Below are positions 17,340 to 26,596 of a DNA stretch of 64,000 bases, piece after piece (position 1 is the stretch's first letter; each line of letters begins with the position of its first letter). The position numbers were made by a program, and so were the translations under genes. This DNA comes from Desulfamplus sp. (GTDB taxonomy: Bacteria; Desulfobacterota; Desulfobacteria; Desulfobacterales; Desulfobacteraceae), in contig JADGBE010000013.1 of the NCBI GenBank assembly GCA_015231615.1, positions 1 to 64,000 of the forward strand, given 5' to 3'. Under the pieces are notes generated by a model that searched no databases, had not been told where the DNA came from, and worked only from the letters and a program-made list of their open reading frames with translations.

Positions 17340-20300
17340 TTACCTCAAATTAAAAAACTCCACATTTGACCAACCACTTAAACCATTACTGTTATATGCT
17401 TTAACCGCCCCATAAAAAGCAAATCCTTTTCCATCAAATGTGATTGTTCTTTGGTTTCCCATATCAATTTCCCCAATATCTGCCGGCAGACAATCAGGAT
17501 AAGGACAATAAAAGAGCTTGTATCCGTCAGCATTTGCAACTTCTGACCATGAAACTGTAACCATATTTCCTTTGGTAGTGATTTTTATTTGTGGAGCTTC
17601 AAGAAATACTCCAGAATTTGCGATAACATTAAGAAATTTCTGCTCAGGAAGAGACACATTACCAGCTTTGTCCTTTGCGTAATAGACAGCTTGATAACAG
17701 CCAGTTGCAAGGTTTGGGTAAGTTTGGCTTAAATCTGCTTCATAAACATTCACTTTATCAGATTTTTGTTTCATCTCAATATTTACAGTTCGGTTTGATG
17801 GGTCAGTAATTGAGCTGATTGAACAAAATACGCCGCCCATTTCATTTTCAGGGTCAGTTGCAATCGCCCAGAGGAAATTATTTTGCGTATCTTCTCTGTT
17901 TATCGTCATGTCTGGATTTGTGGTTCTGATTTGCGGGCGTAAATTGCCAGACGGACGATATTCAATAAATTTGCCTGACGCTTCATATCTGTCAAAGTTT
18001 GTTGTACCAAAACCGTCTCCATCTGCGTCCATCACTGGTTTTTGAATATGGCGGTAAAATTTCAGGATTTCGTAGTTAGCCTCTGCAAATGCCCCTTCAA
18101 TATCGCTACCGTAGTTTATGAACTGATAAAAATACCGCGAAAATGAGCTTTCTCCGAGATTGTCGTAACCAGCAAAACCGCCTTCATCAATCGGCTTGTC
18201 AGATGACGATGTCAAAATAATCCTGCCGTTACCTGCAATCTTTTCAATCCATTTACCAGATTGAGTTCCTTCAAGCACTATGGTTACAGGAAACCCCTTA
18301 TATTCTGAATAGTTATCTTTTGAGTTGGTTTTAATTATCTCTTCAGCTTCATCAAGATATTGTGCAAGGTCGTCAGCAGTCAAAACTTCGCTGTCGTTAA
18401 GCCTGAAACCGTTATTATCATCTTCAACCTTGCCGATAAGATATAGATTTAATGGCGTTTTGTATGGGTCGTCAGTTGAAAATAAGGTGGTTGCCCAGTT
18501 GGTTAAAGCGTCATGCAGATTGGCTTTATTTGTTTTGCCAAAATTTTCAGCTGCTAAAGAGTCGTTAATTTTAAAATCAGCAATGATTTTATCGCCTCCA
18601 AGACCTAAATATTTTATTCGTTCTGCTGGAATATTCCTTGATTTAAGAGCGTTATAAACATAATTGCCCAAACTCTTTGAAATGGTTTGAAAATCTGCAT
18701 TTCCAGATTCGGAAACCACAATAATTCCCTCACCAACTGGCTGACCAATTGGAATCACAAGTTTTGTGTTCACGCTTAAATAATCAGAAGTTTCAGGCAG
18801 GCTTGCCTTGACATTAATAAAGCCGTTTCCCGGAACTACAACATCTCTATAAAATACACCATTTGCGTCTATCTCCACACCTCCAACAAATTGAGGTTGC
18901 AGTCCAGCGTCTTGATTTGCAGGGTCAAGATAGCGAATATCAAGATTGACCTTTGTTCCGTCAAGTCGCACAGGTGTAATGATTCCTTGAACTCTTAGAA
19001 TATCGCCTTTTTTGGTGGATTGGTTCACGTTTGATGACAGGGCAATGTTGGTTCTGGCTGGAAGGATAAATATTGCTGCGGTGTTGCTGGTTATTCCGTT
19101 TGATTGGGCGGTCAAGGTCAGCAAACCCGCATGAATTGGCGTAACAGAACCTTGAAAATAGCCTTTTTCATCAGTCGTAAAGGTCGCTGATTCAGCAAAT
19201 TCTTTGATGTGATTACCTGAAATAACTACAGATTGCCCCGCCTGTGCTGGAATCACATTACCTGAAATCGTGAGAGAATCGAGAACCCTTGCCCGTTTTG
19301 TTTTGTGGGCAATGCTCAAGGCTACCATAGAATTTGTGCCATCGCTGACCTGAACATTTAAAGATGCACTTTTGCCTGAATAACCTGATTGAATTTTGGG
19401 TATGATTTTAATGCTTTGGGTGTTTTCAGCAAAGGCCTCAAGTGTCAGAAGAACAGGTTTTGTTTCGCCTGCCTTTAAAGAAAGTGTGGAAGATTCAAGT
19501 TTTGCGTTTATATTGTTTGAATTTGCAACACTATCACCCGATTCAATTTCAAGATCAACATTACCTCTGAATAAATCCAAAGAAGAGACAAACACCGTGA
19601 TTTCCGCCTTTGTGTTTGGCTGCATGGCAATTGCATTTTTATCAAGGGTCAATTCAACTCTTGGTTTCTCCTCAACCTGCGGGGTAATCAAGGCTGCCTC
19701 ATTATTGTTTGCCACTCTGACAAGTTTGCTGTCTTCTTCAATTATAGCAGAAAGGCGGTAGTATCTTGGCAGCCCTTCCAGCCATTCAGGGTCTTCTATT
19801 GTGGTGTTGAGGGTGTAGCCTTTTGTTGTTGAACCGTCTGAATTTGTTTTTGTTTCTGGTGTGTGTCCTTCAACTGTAACCCAGCAATTATCAACTCTTG
19901 GTTTAGGACAAATCGAATAATCTGCGTAAAATCTGACTGGTTTATCTGAAGCATCAAGCACTGTTTCGTAAACGCCGTCTTGGGATAATGAGCGTTGGAG
20001 TTCAACGTATTTAACATTCTGGTAATCAAGAGAGGAAGAGTTGAGAAACCACTTGATGGTTATTTCTGGGGAGTTGGGTTTTATGAGTTGTTCGGGGGTG
20101 CCGAGTAGTAAAAGATGGTAAAGCCCATCAAGACCGCTCCCTAACCAGATACCCCCTTTACCATCGGGTAATAAACCTCCTCTTCCATCAGGTGACATTG
20201 GAACAACCCAAACAAAAGAAGAAGCATCCTTATCATAAACATCCCATGCACCATCTTTCTTCATATGTGCAAGCCCAATACTACCACCTGTTCTCACCCA

Positions 20301-22202
20301 AATACCACCTTGTCCGTCAGACATAAGGGATTCAATGGAATTATTTGGTAATCCAGAGTTATTTTTATCAAATACTTGCCAAGTTCCATCAGACTTAATA
20401 TGAACAAGACCTCCTATTGATGTAAATCCTAATTCAGTACTGCTTTGTGTTCCTACCCAAATACCGCCTTTACCATCGGATAATAAACAAGAGACAAAAT
20501 TAGAGGGCAAGACAGAATTATTTGGTGTGAAGACTTGGCAGGTTCCATCGGCATTCAAGTGGCCAAGACCTCCAAAATATTCATCGCTAAACAGAAACCC
20601 TATCCAAATCCCCCCTTGAGCGTCAGACAAAAGACAGTTGATAGTATTCGATGGTAAACAAGAATTATCTTGAGTAATAAATTCCATTTTCCCATCTGAT
20701 GTCAGATGCTGAAGACCACCGAAAGTCTTTCCCATCCAAATACCTCCCTGATTGTCGGAAATAAGAGAAGTAGTCCAGTTTACTGGAGAAAAGAGCGAAC
20801 TCATTGGTAGGTTTGAGTTGTCTTGGGGCAATATTTCCCATGAATTGTCAGCCTTCAGATGGGTAAGGGCGGTATCTGTTGCAAATGTTCCTATCCAAAT
20901 TCCACTTTGATGGTCAGAAAGAAGGGAAGTTATCCAATCGTGTGGCAGATCGGAATTATCTTCCGTGAAGACATCCCATGAGTTATCCGCTTTCAGGTGA
21001 CCAAGCCCTACACCAGTACCTACCCAGATGCCATTTTTTCCATCAGGAAGAAGAAAATTGACCGTATTATCTGGTAAATTAGCGTATTTTCTATTAAAGG
21101 ACTCCCATGTATTATCTGGTCTCAAATGTGCAAGACCGGAATTTGTACCTATCCAGAGTCCATTCGCACCATCAGATAGAATACAAAATATAGTATTAGT
21201 TGGTAAGTTGAAGTCATCCTTATCAAAAATTTCACATGTGCCGTCTGATTGCAAATGTGCAAGACCACCGCTCTCATAACTATCACCACCAAGTACAGTC
21301 CTTTCAGAAAATTCCGAAGTTCCAACCCAAACCCCGCCTTGACCATCAGAAAGAAGACATTTGATATGATTGCTTGGCAACCCTGAGGTTTCAGTGTTAA
21401 AGACATCCCATGTATCGTCAGCTTTTAGATGGGCAAGTCCTTTATCAGTTCCTATCCAAAGACCTCCTTTTTTATCAGATAGAATAGTTCTAATATTGTT
21501 ATTTGGCAGCTCAGAATTAAATGTAGTGAATTGATATTGAGTCCCATCTATCTTAATGTGAATAAGACCCCCAATAATATTCGAATTCTCTTCAGCAACC
21601 ACTCCTGCCCAAATACCACCTTGACCGTCAGACAAAAGGACAGAAACATAATCCATGAAGTTTAAATCTGGCAAATCAGGGTTATAAGAGTTTAAATAAA
21701 AGATGCTCCATGAACCATCTGACTCTAAGTGGGCAAGCCCTACTTCGCTGCCAACCCAGATACTGCCTTGACCGTCAGGTAGTAAGGATGCGGCCATCTT
21801 AAACGGCAAATCAGTGAAGACTTCCCAGCTTTCGTCTGCACTTAAATGTGCAAGTCCATTAACAGCTCCAACCCAAATACCACCTTGACCATCAGGTAGA
21901 AGTTTCCCTACCCCTCTATATGGTAACCCACTCTTTTTTGTATAAATTTTTTTAAGCGATCCGGTAAGAATATCTATCTTTTCGAGACTGCCTGAGGTGG
22001 CCACCCATAGACTCGATTTATCGTCAGATATTGCCAAATCGAATATTCTGCTTTTATCTACATAAACCTCCCAATTCTCTCTTTCCGCCTCCACACGATT
22101 TTCTGCCCATGCTATTGAAGGTAACACCCAAAAGCAAACAAGAACCACGTAAAACCAGTGAGTTGAGTTAAAGAATCTGAATCTTTTTGTTTCTAATTTC
22201 AT
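17340..22202 (-). CDS. Giant secreted protein: 14 propeller blades, Ig-like domains, degenerate C13 caspase-like domain, FN3 (paralogue B)
   Basis: 1620 residues, same plan as paralogue A: signal peptide (FYVVLVCFWVLPSIAWA), about 14 divergent propeller units (GGIWVGT, GLAHLKADxSW), the Ig-like middle, the caspase-like domain and FN3. The blades differ strongly from A and C. The C-terminal 900 residues are nearly identical to A, in places at DNA level, which points to gene conversion or recent duplication of that half. The catalytic positions read LIGKVEDD and LEGTQSG, again without His or Cys. Compared with A there is a short extra segment (DFKINDSLAAENFGK) before the domain. First gene of a B-S41-A operon. 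The region upstream of its ATG (AAAATCTCCTTAAAGATGG on the plus strand) is shared with paralogue C. Confidence 0.85.
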   Translation of the reverse strand: MKLETKRFRFFNSTHWFYVVLVCFWVLPSIAWAENRVEAERENWEVYVDKSRIFDLAISDDKSSLWVATSGSLEKIDILTGSLKKIYTKKSGLPYRGVGKLLPDGQGGIWVGAVNGLAHLSADESWEVFTDLPFKMAASLLPDGQGSIWVGSEVGLAHLESDGSWSIFYLNSYNPDLPDLNFMDYVSVLLSDGQGGIWAGVVAEENSNIIGGLIHIKIDGTQYQFTTFNSELPNNNIRTILSDKKGGLWIGTDKGLAHLKADDTWDVFNTETSGLPSNHIKCLLSDGQGGVWVGTSEFSERTVLGGDSYESGGLAHLQSDGTCEIFDKDDFNLPTNTIFCILSDGANGLWIGTNSGLAHLRPDNTWESFNRKYANLPDNTVNFLLPDGKNGIWVGTGVGLGHLKADNSWDVFTEDNSDLPHDWITSLLSDHQSGIWIGTFATDTALTHLKADNSWEILPQDNSNLPMSSLFSPVNWTTSLISDNQGGIWMGKTFGGLQHLTSDGKMEFITQDNSCLPSNTINCLLSDAQGGIWIGFLFSDEYFGGLGHLNADGTCQVFTPNNSVLPSNFVSCLLSDGKGGIWVGTQSSTELGFTSIGGLVHIKSDGTWQVFDKNNSGLPNNSIESLMSDGQGGIWVRTGGSIGLAHMKKDGAWDVYDKDASSFVWVVPMSPDGRGGLLPDGKGGIWLGSGLDGLYHLLLLGTPEQLIKPNSPEITIKWFLNSSSLDYQNVKYVELQRSLSQDGVYETVLDASDKPVRFYADYSICPKPRVDNCWVTVEGHTPETKTNSDGSTTKGYTLNTTIEDPEWLEGLPRYYRLSAIIEEDSKLVRVANNNEAALITPQVEEKPRVELTLDKNAIAMQPNTKAEITVFVSSLDLFRGNVDLEIESGDSVANSNNINAKLESSTLSLKAGETKPVLLTLEAFAENTQSIKIIPKIQSGYSGKSASLNVQVSDGTNSMVALSIAHKTKRARVLDSLTISGNVIPAQAGQSVVISGNHIKEFAESATFTTDEKGYFQGSVTPIHAGLLTLTAQSNGITSNTAAIFILPARTNIALSSNVNQSTKKGDILRVQGIITPVRLDGTKVNLDIRYLDPANQDAGLQPQFVGGVEIDANGVFYRDVVVPGNGFINVKASLPETSDYLSVNTKLVIPIGQPVGEGIIVVSESGNADFQTISKSLGNYVYNALKSRNIPAERIKYLGLGGDKIIADFKINDSLAAENFGKTNKANLHDALTNWATTLFSTDDPYKTPLNLYLIGKVEDDNNGFRLNDSEVLTADDLAQYLDEAEEIIKTNSKDNYSEYKGFPVTIVLEGTQSGKWIEKIAGNGRIILTSSSDKPIDEGGFAGYDNLGESSFSRYFYQFINYGSDIEGAFAEANYEILKFYRHIQKPVMDADGDGFGTTNFDRYEASGKFIEYRPSGNLRPQIRTTNPDMTINREDTQNNFLWAIATDPENEMGGVFCSISSITDPSNRTVNIEMKQKSDKVNVYEADLSQTYPNLATGCYQAVYYAKDKAGNVSLPEQKFLNVIANSGVFLEAPQIKITTKGNMVTVSWSEVANADGYKLFYCPYPDCLPADIGEIDMGNQRTITFDGKGFAFYGAVKAYNSNGLSGWSNVEFFNLR

Positions 22203-22277
22203 GTAAAATCTCCTTAAAGATGGTTGGGGGGTGAAATACCATTTGAAAAATATCAGGGTATTTAATACACTAACATT

Positions 22278-22382
22278 ATGAAAAAATACAGAATAGTTAT
22301 AGATACCAATGTTTTTATAAGTGCTTTGAGGTCAAAAAGAGGGGATAACTGTAATGACAACATTAAGGATAAACCTTCCTGA
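22278..22382 (+). pseudogene. Truncated PIN-domain toxin (first ~23 residues)
   Basis: A frame missing from the track reads MKKYRIVIDTNVFISALRSK then RGD, the opening of a PIN-domain (VapC-type) ribonuclease with its first acidic residue in IDTNV. After 23 residues the frame runs into the start of the antitoxin gene and stops (34 codons). The other three acidic residues are missing, so no nuclease activity is expected. It is one of only two plus-strand pieces in a 34-kb minus-strand stretch. Confidence 0.7.
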
Positions 22383-22482
22383 TTCTTTACATAAAAAGGC
22401 AGAAGAGCTTGCGTCTAATGGGCAGATGTCAATAAATCAGCTTATTACAACTGCACTGGCTGAAAAACATGATGAATTGTAG
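22354..22482 (+). CDS. Small ribbon-helix-helix antitoxin (HicB C-terminal/VapB-like)
   Basis: Forty-two residues: MTTLRINLPDSLHKKAEELA then SNGQMSINQLITTALAEKHD. This is the ribbon-helix-helix signature of short HicB-type or VapB antitoxins (strand, then the SINQLITTALAEK helix). AGAGGGG stands 7 nt before the ATG, so it is probably translated. The family normally runs another 20-40 residues and is usually followed by a toxin. Here it follows the PIN stub and no toxin gene lies downstream on the plus strand, so it may be a solitary or degraded antitoxin. Its start overlaps the PIN remnant in another frame. Confidence 0.65.
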   Translation: MTTLRINLPDSLHKKAEELASNGQMSINQLITTALAEKHDEL

Positions 22483-22532
22483 TAATTGCTGCCCCATATT
22501 AAGTATTAAAAATGTAAACATGGAAGGGACAC

Positions 22533-22660
22533 TTACATATTAACCGTAACCTCTTCCCAACACAACCTGTCAAACCCTAATGACACCACATCAAAGCTCT
22601 TGAGCCTGAAATCTTTTCCTAAATACCGCTTTTTTAATATTTGGCTGTATTCTCTAAATT
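22533..22660 (-). pseudogene. Coding-like C-terminal fragment overlapping the 3' end of paralogue C
   Basis: In a frame different from paralogue C, the minus strand reads FREYSQILKKRYLGKDFRLK then SFDVVSLGFDRLCWEEVTVNM and a stop. The composition looks like a genuine protein end, but I do not recognise the family and see no start. The fragment begins exactly where paralogue C diverges from A and B, so it probably marks a recombination junction. It should be treated as a remnant only. Confidence 0.3.
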
Positions 22661-25600
22661 AAAAAACTCCACATTTGACCATCCACTTAAACCATTGCTT
22701 TTATAAGCCTTAACCGTCCCATAAAATGCAAATCCTTTGCCATCAAACGTTATTTCTCTTTGCTTGCCCATATCAATTTCGCCAATATCTGATGGTGAAC
22801 AATCTGGATAATTACAATAAAAGAGCTTGTATCCGTCAGCATTTGCAACTTCTGACCACGATATTGTAACCATATTTCCGTTGGTAGTTATTTTCATCTT
22901 TGGAGCTTCAAGAAGCACTCCAGAATTTGCAATAACATTCAAGAATTTCTGCTCAGGCAACGAAACATTACCAGCCTTGTCCTTTGCGTAATAGACAGCC
23001 TGATAACAGCCAGTTACAAGATTTGGGTAATTTTGGTTTAAGTCTGCCTTGTAGAAATAGCCCGTATCAAGTTTCATTTCAATATTTACGGTGCGGTTTG
23101 ATGGGTCAGTGATTGAACAGAAAACACCCTGCATCTCGTTTTCAGGGTCAGTCGCAATCGCCCAGAGGAAATTGTTTTGAGCATCCACTCTATTTATCGT
23201 CAAATCAGGGTTTGTGGTTCTGATTTGTGGGCGTAAATTACCAGACGGACGATACTCAATAAATTTACCTGACGCCTCATATCTGTCAAAGTTTGTTGTG
23301 CCAACACCGTCTCCATCTGCATCCATCACTGGTTTTTGCGTATGGCGGTAAAATTTTAGGATTTCGTAGTTAGCCTCTGCAAATGCCCCTTCAATATCAC
23401 TGCCGTAGTTGATGAATTGATAGAAATATCGTGAAAATGAGCTTTCACCAAGATTGTCGTAACCAGCAAAACCGCCTTCATCAACTGGCTTGTCAGATGA
23501 CGATGTTAAAATAATTCTGCCGTTACCTGCAATTTTTTCAATCCATTTGCCAGATTGAGTTCCTTCAAGAACTATGGTTACAGGAAACCCCTTATATTCT
23601 GAATAGTTATCTTTTGAGTTGGTTTTAATTATCTCTTCAGCTTCATTAAGATATTGTGCAAGGTCGTCAGCAGTTAAAACTTCGCTGCCGTTCAACCTGA
23701 AACCGTTATTCTCATCTTCAACTCTGCCGATAAGATATAGATTTAAAGGGGTTTTATATGGGTCGTCAGTTGAAAATAAGGTGGTTGCCCAATTGGTTAA
23801 AGCGTCATGTAGATTTGCTTTATTTGCTGTTCCGTTTGTAAATTCAGGGTCATCAGCAATGCCAAGATATTTTATTCGTTCGGCTGGAATATTTCGACTT
23901 TTCAGGGCGTTATAAACATAATTACCCAAACTCTTTGAAATGGTTTGAAAATCTGCATCTCCAGATTCGGAAACCAGAATAATCCCCTCACCAACCGGCT
24001 GACCAATAGGAATCACAAGTTTTGTGTTTATGCTAAGATAATCAGAAGTTTCAGGCAGGCTTGCCTTTACGTTGATAAAGCCGTTACCCGGAACTACAAC
24101 ATCTCTGTAAAATACGCCGTTTGCATCTATTTCAACACCTCCAACAAATTGGGGTTGTAATCCAGAACTTTGATTGGCAGGGTCGAGATAACGTATATCA
24201 AGATTGACCTTTGTTCCGTCAAGTCGAACAGGCGTAATGATTCCCTGCACCCTTAAAATATCGCCTTTTTTGGTTGACTGATTCACGTTTGATGAAAGGG
24301 CAATGTTCGTTCTGGCAGGCAGGATAAAAATTTCTGCGGTGTTGCTGGTGATTCCGTTTGATTGGGCAGTCAAGGTCAGCAATCCCGCATGAATTGGCGT
24401 AACAGTGCCTTGAAAATAACCTTTTTCATCGGTCGTAAAAGTCGTTGATTCAGCGGATTCTTTAATATTATTGCCTGAAATAACTACAGATTGCCCCGCC
24501 TGTGCTGGAATAACATTACCTGAAACCGTCAGAGCGTCCAGCACTCTTGTCCGTTTTGTTGTGTGGGCAATGCTTAATGCAATCATGGAGTTTGTGCCAT
24601 CGCCAACTTGAACATTTAAAGATGCACTTTTGCCTGAATAACCTGATTGAATTTTAGGAATGATTTTAATTGTTTGGGTATTTTCAGAAAGGGCGTCAAT
24701 TGTCAAAAGAACTGGTTTTGTTTCACCTGATTTTAAAGAAACAGAAGAAGGTTCAAGCCCCACATTTATGTTATTAGAAATCGTATTGCCTTCAACTGAT
24801 TCAATTTCAAGCGTTACATCACCTCTAAACAAATCCAAAGAAGAGACAAACACCGTAATTTCTGCCTTTGTGTTTGGCTGCATGGCAATTGCATTGCGGT
24901 CAAGCGTTAGTTCAACTCTTGGTTTTTCCTCAACCTGCGGAGTAATTAGAGTTGCTTCGCTGTTGTTTGCAACTCTTACAAGTTTTCCATCTTCTTCAAT
25001 TACAGCAGAAAGGCGATAATATCGTGGTAAACCTTCAAGCCATTCAGGGTCGTTTATTGGAGTGTTTAGGGTGTATCCTTTTGTTGTTGAACCATCTGAA
25101 TTTGTTTTTGTTTCTGGTGTGTGTTCTTCAACTGTAACCCAGCAGTTGTCAACTCGTGGTTTAGGACAAATAGAATAATCAGCATAAAATCTGATTAGTT
25201 TATCTGAAGCATCAAGCACTGTTTCGTAAACTCCATCTTGAGATAATGAGCGTTGGAGTTCTATATATTTGACGTTTTGGTAATCAAGAGATGAAGAGTT
25301 GAGAAACCAGTTGATTGTGATTTCCGGGGAGTCGGGTTTTATGAGTTGTTCAGGGGTGCCGAAAAGAAGTAGGTGGGCGAGACCGCCACCATCAGTTCCA
25401 ATCCATAACCCTCCTTGCTCGTCTGAAATAAAAGACTGCACATCGTTATTCGGCAGCCCTGAATTATCTTTATTAAAGACTTGCCATGAGCCATCTGATT
25501 TTAAATGTGCAAGACCGTCAGAAGTTCCGATCCATAATCCTCGTTCCTCGTCTGAAATAAGAGAATAGACAAAATTAAACGGCAGCCCTGAATTGTCTGT

Positions 25601-26518
25601 ATTAAATACCTGCCATGTGCCATCTGACTTATAATGGGCAAGACCACCTCCCCAAGTTCCAATCCATAAACCACCGCTTTGGTCGGACAAGAGGGCAAAA
25701 ACCCTGTTGCCAGGGAATCCTGGACTTTCTTCATCAAATACCTTCCATGATCCATCTGCCTTGAAATGGGCAAGACCGCCCCAAAAAGTTCCAATCCATA
25801 AACCACCGCTCTGGTCTAACAAGAGGGAACGAACAGAGTTGTCAGGTAATCCTGAATTTTGTGTATCAAAAACTTGCCATGTGCCATCTGACTTTAAATG
25901 GACAAGACCGCCCCCAGTTCCAATCCATAAACCACCGCTGCCGTCTGATAAAAGAGATGCAACATAATTGTCAGGTAATCCTGAATTTTTTTTATTAAAT
26001 ACTTGCCAAGAGCCGTCTGACTTTAAATGAGCAAGACCGCCCCCAATCGTTCCAATCCATAATCCTCCGTGTTGGTCTGATAACAGGGAATAAACAATGT
26101 TGTCGGGCAATCCTGAATTTTTTTTATTAAATACTTGCCATGAGCCATCTGATTTTAAATGTGCAAGTCCACCTAAATAAGTTCCAATCCAGAGTCCCCC
26201 GCTACTATCTGACAGGAGAGAGGTAACAATGTTGTCCGGCAATCCATCTAAATTTATAAACAACTGAATAAGGTGTCCTGTTTCTGCGTCACGTTTTTCC
26301 AATCCTCCCATTGTTCCAACCCAGAGAGTTTTGCCATCATCAGATAACAATAGAGCCTGAACATTGCTACGGCTTGTATAAACCTCCCAATTTTGCCTTT
26401 CCTCTTCAATACGATTTTCTGCAAATGCCATTGAAGGCAACGCCAAGAAGCAAACTAAAATCATGTAAAACCAGTGAGTTGCATTAAAGAATCTGAATCT
26501 TTTTTGTTCTGATTTCAT
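22634..26518 (-). CDS. Giant secreted protein: 8 propeller blades, Ig-like domains, degenerate C13 caspase-like domain, FN3 (paralogue C)
   Basis: 1294 residues, the shortest of the three. A signal peptide (FYMILVCFLALPSMAFA) is followed by only 8 propeller units (GGLWIGT, GLAHLKSDGSWQVFNK), then the same Ig-like, caspase-like and FN3 order. The caspase-like positions read LIGRVEDE and LEGTQSG, so His and Cys are again absent. The blades are closer to A than to B. The last residues differ: A and B end FFNLR, whereas C ends FFNLENTAKY because the frame runs into unrelated sequence. The 5' untranslated sequence up to ACCATCTTTAAGGAG matches that of paralogue B. Separated from B by the toxin-antitoxin debris, so probably its own transcription unit. 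Confidence 0.85.
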   Translation of the reverse strand: MKSEQKRFRFFNATHWFYMILVCFLALPSMAFAENRIEEERQNWEVYTSRSNVQALLLSDDGKTLWVGTMGGLEKRDAETGHLIQLFINLDGLPDNIVTSLLSDSSGGLWIGTYLGGLAHLKSDGSWQVFNKKNSGLPDNIVYSLLSDQHGGLWIGTIGGGLAHLKSDGSWQVFNKKNSGLPDNYVASLLSDGSGGLWIGTGGGLVHLKSDGTWQVFDTQNSGLPDNSVRSLLLDQSGGLWIGTFWGGLAHFKADGSWKVFDEESPGFPGNRVFALLSDQSGGLWIGTWGGGLAHYKSDGTWQVFNTDNSGLPFNFVYSLISDEERGLWIGTSDGLAHLKSDGSWQVFNKDNSGLPNNDVQSFISDEQGGLWIGTDGGGLAHLLLFGTPEQLIKPDSPEITINWFLNSSSLDYQNVKYIELQRSLSQDGVYETVLDASDKLIRFYADYSICPKPRVDNCWVTVEEHTPETKTNSDGSTTKGYTLNTPINDPEWLEGLPRYYRLSAVIEEDGKLVRVANNSEATLITPQVEEKPRVELTLDRNAIAMQPNTKAEITVFVSSLDLFRGDVTLEIESVEGNTISNNINVGLEPSSVSLKSGETKPVLLTIDALSENTQTIKIIPKIQSGYSGKSASLNVQVGDGTNSMIALSIAHTTKRTRVLDALTVSGNVIPAQAGQSVVISGNNIKESAESTTFTTDEKGYFQGTVTPIHAGLLTLTAQSNGITSNTAEIFILPARTNIALSSNVNQSTKKGDILRVQGIITPVRLDGTKVNLDIRYLDPANQSSGLQPQFVGGVEIDANGVFYRDVVVPGNGFINVKASLPETSDYLSINTKLVIPIGQPVGEGIILVSESGDADFQTISKSLGNYVYNALKSRNIPAERIKYLGIADDPEFTNGTANKANLHDALTNWATTLFSTDDPYKTPLNLYLIGRVEDENNGFRLNGSEVLTADDLAQYLNEAEEIIKTNSKDNYSEYKGFPVTIVLEGTQSGKWIEKIAGNGRIILTSSSDKPVDEGGFAGYDNLGESSFSRYFYQFINYGSDIEGAFAEANYEILKFYRHTQKPVMDADGDGVGTTNFDRYEASGKFIEYRPSGNLRPQIRTTNPDLTINRVDAQNNFLWAIATDPENEMQGVFCSITDPSNRTVNIEMKLDTGYFYKADLNQNYPNLVTGCYQAVYYAKDKAGNVSLPEQKFLNVIANSGVLLEAPKMKITTNGNMVTISWSEVANADGYKLFYCNYPDCSPSDIGEIDMGKQREITFDGKGFAFYGTVKAYKSNGLSGWSNVEFFNLENTAKY

Positions 26519-26596
26519 GTAAAATCTCCTTAAAGATGGTCGGAATTTGGTAGTTCATAGTTTTTCAAGAATTGTGAGACATTCATCTATAGTAAT

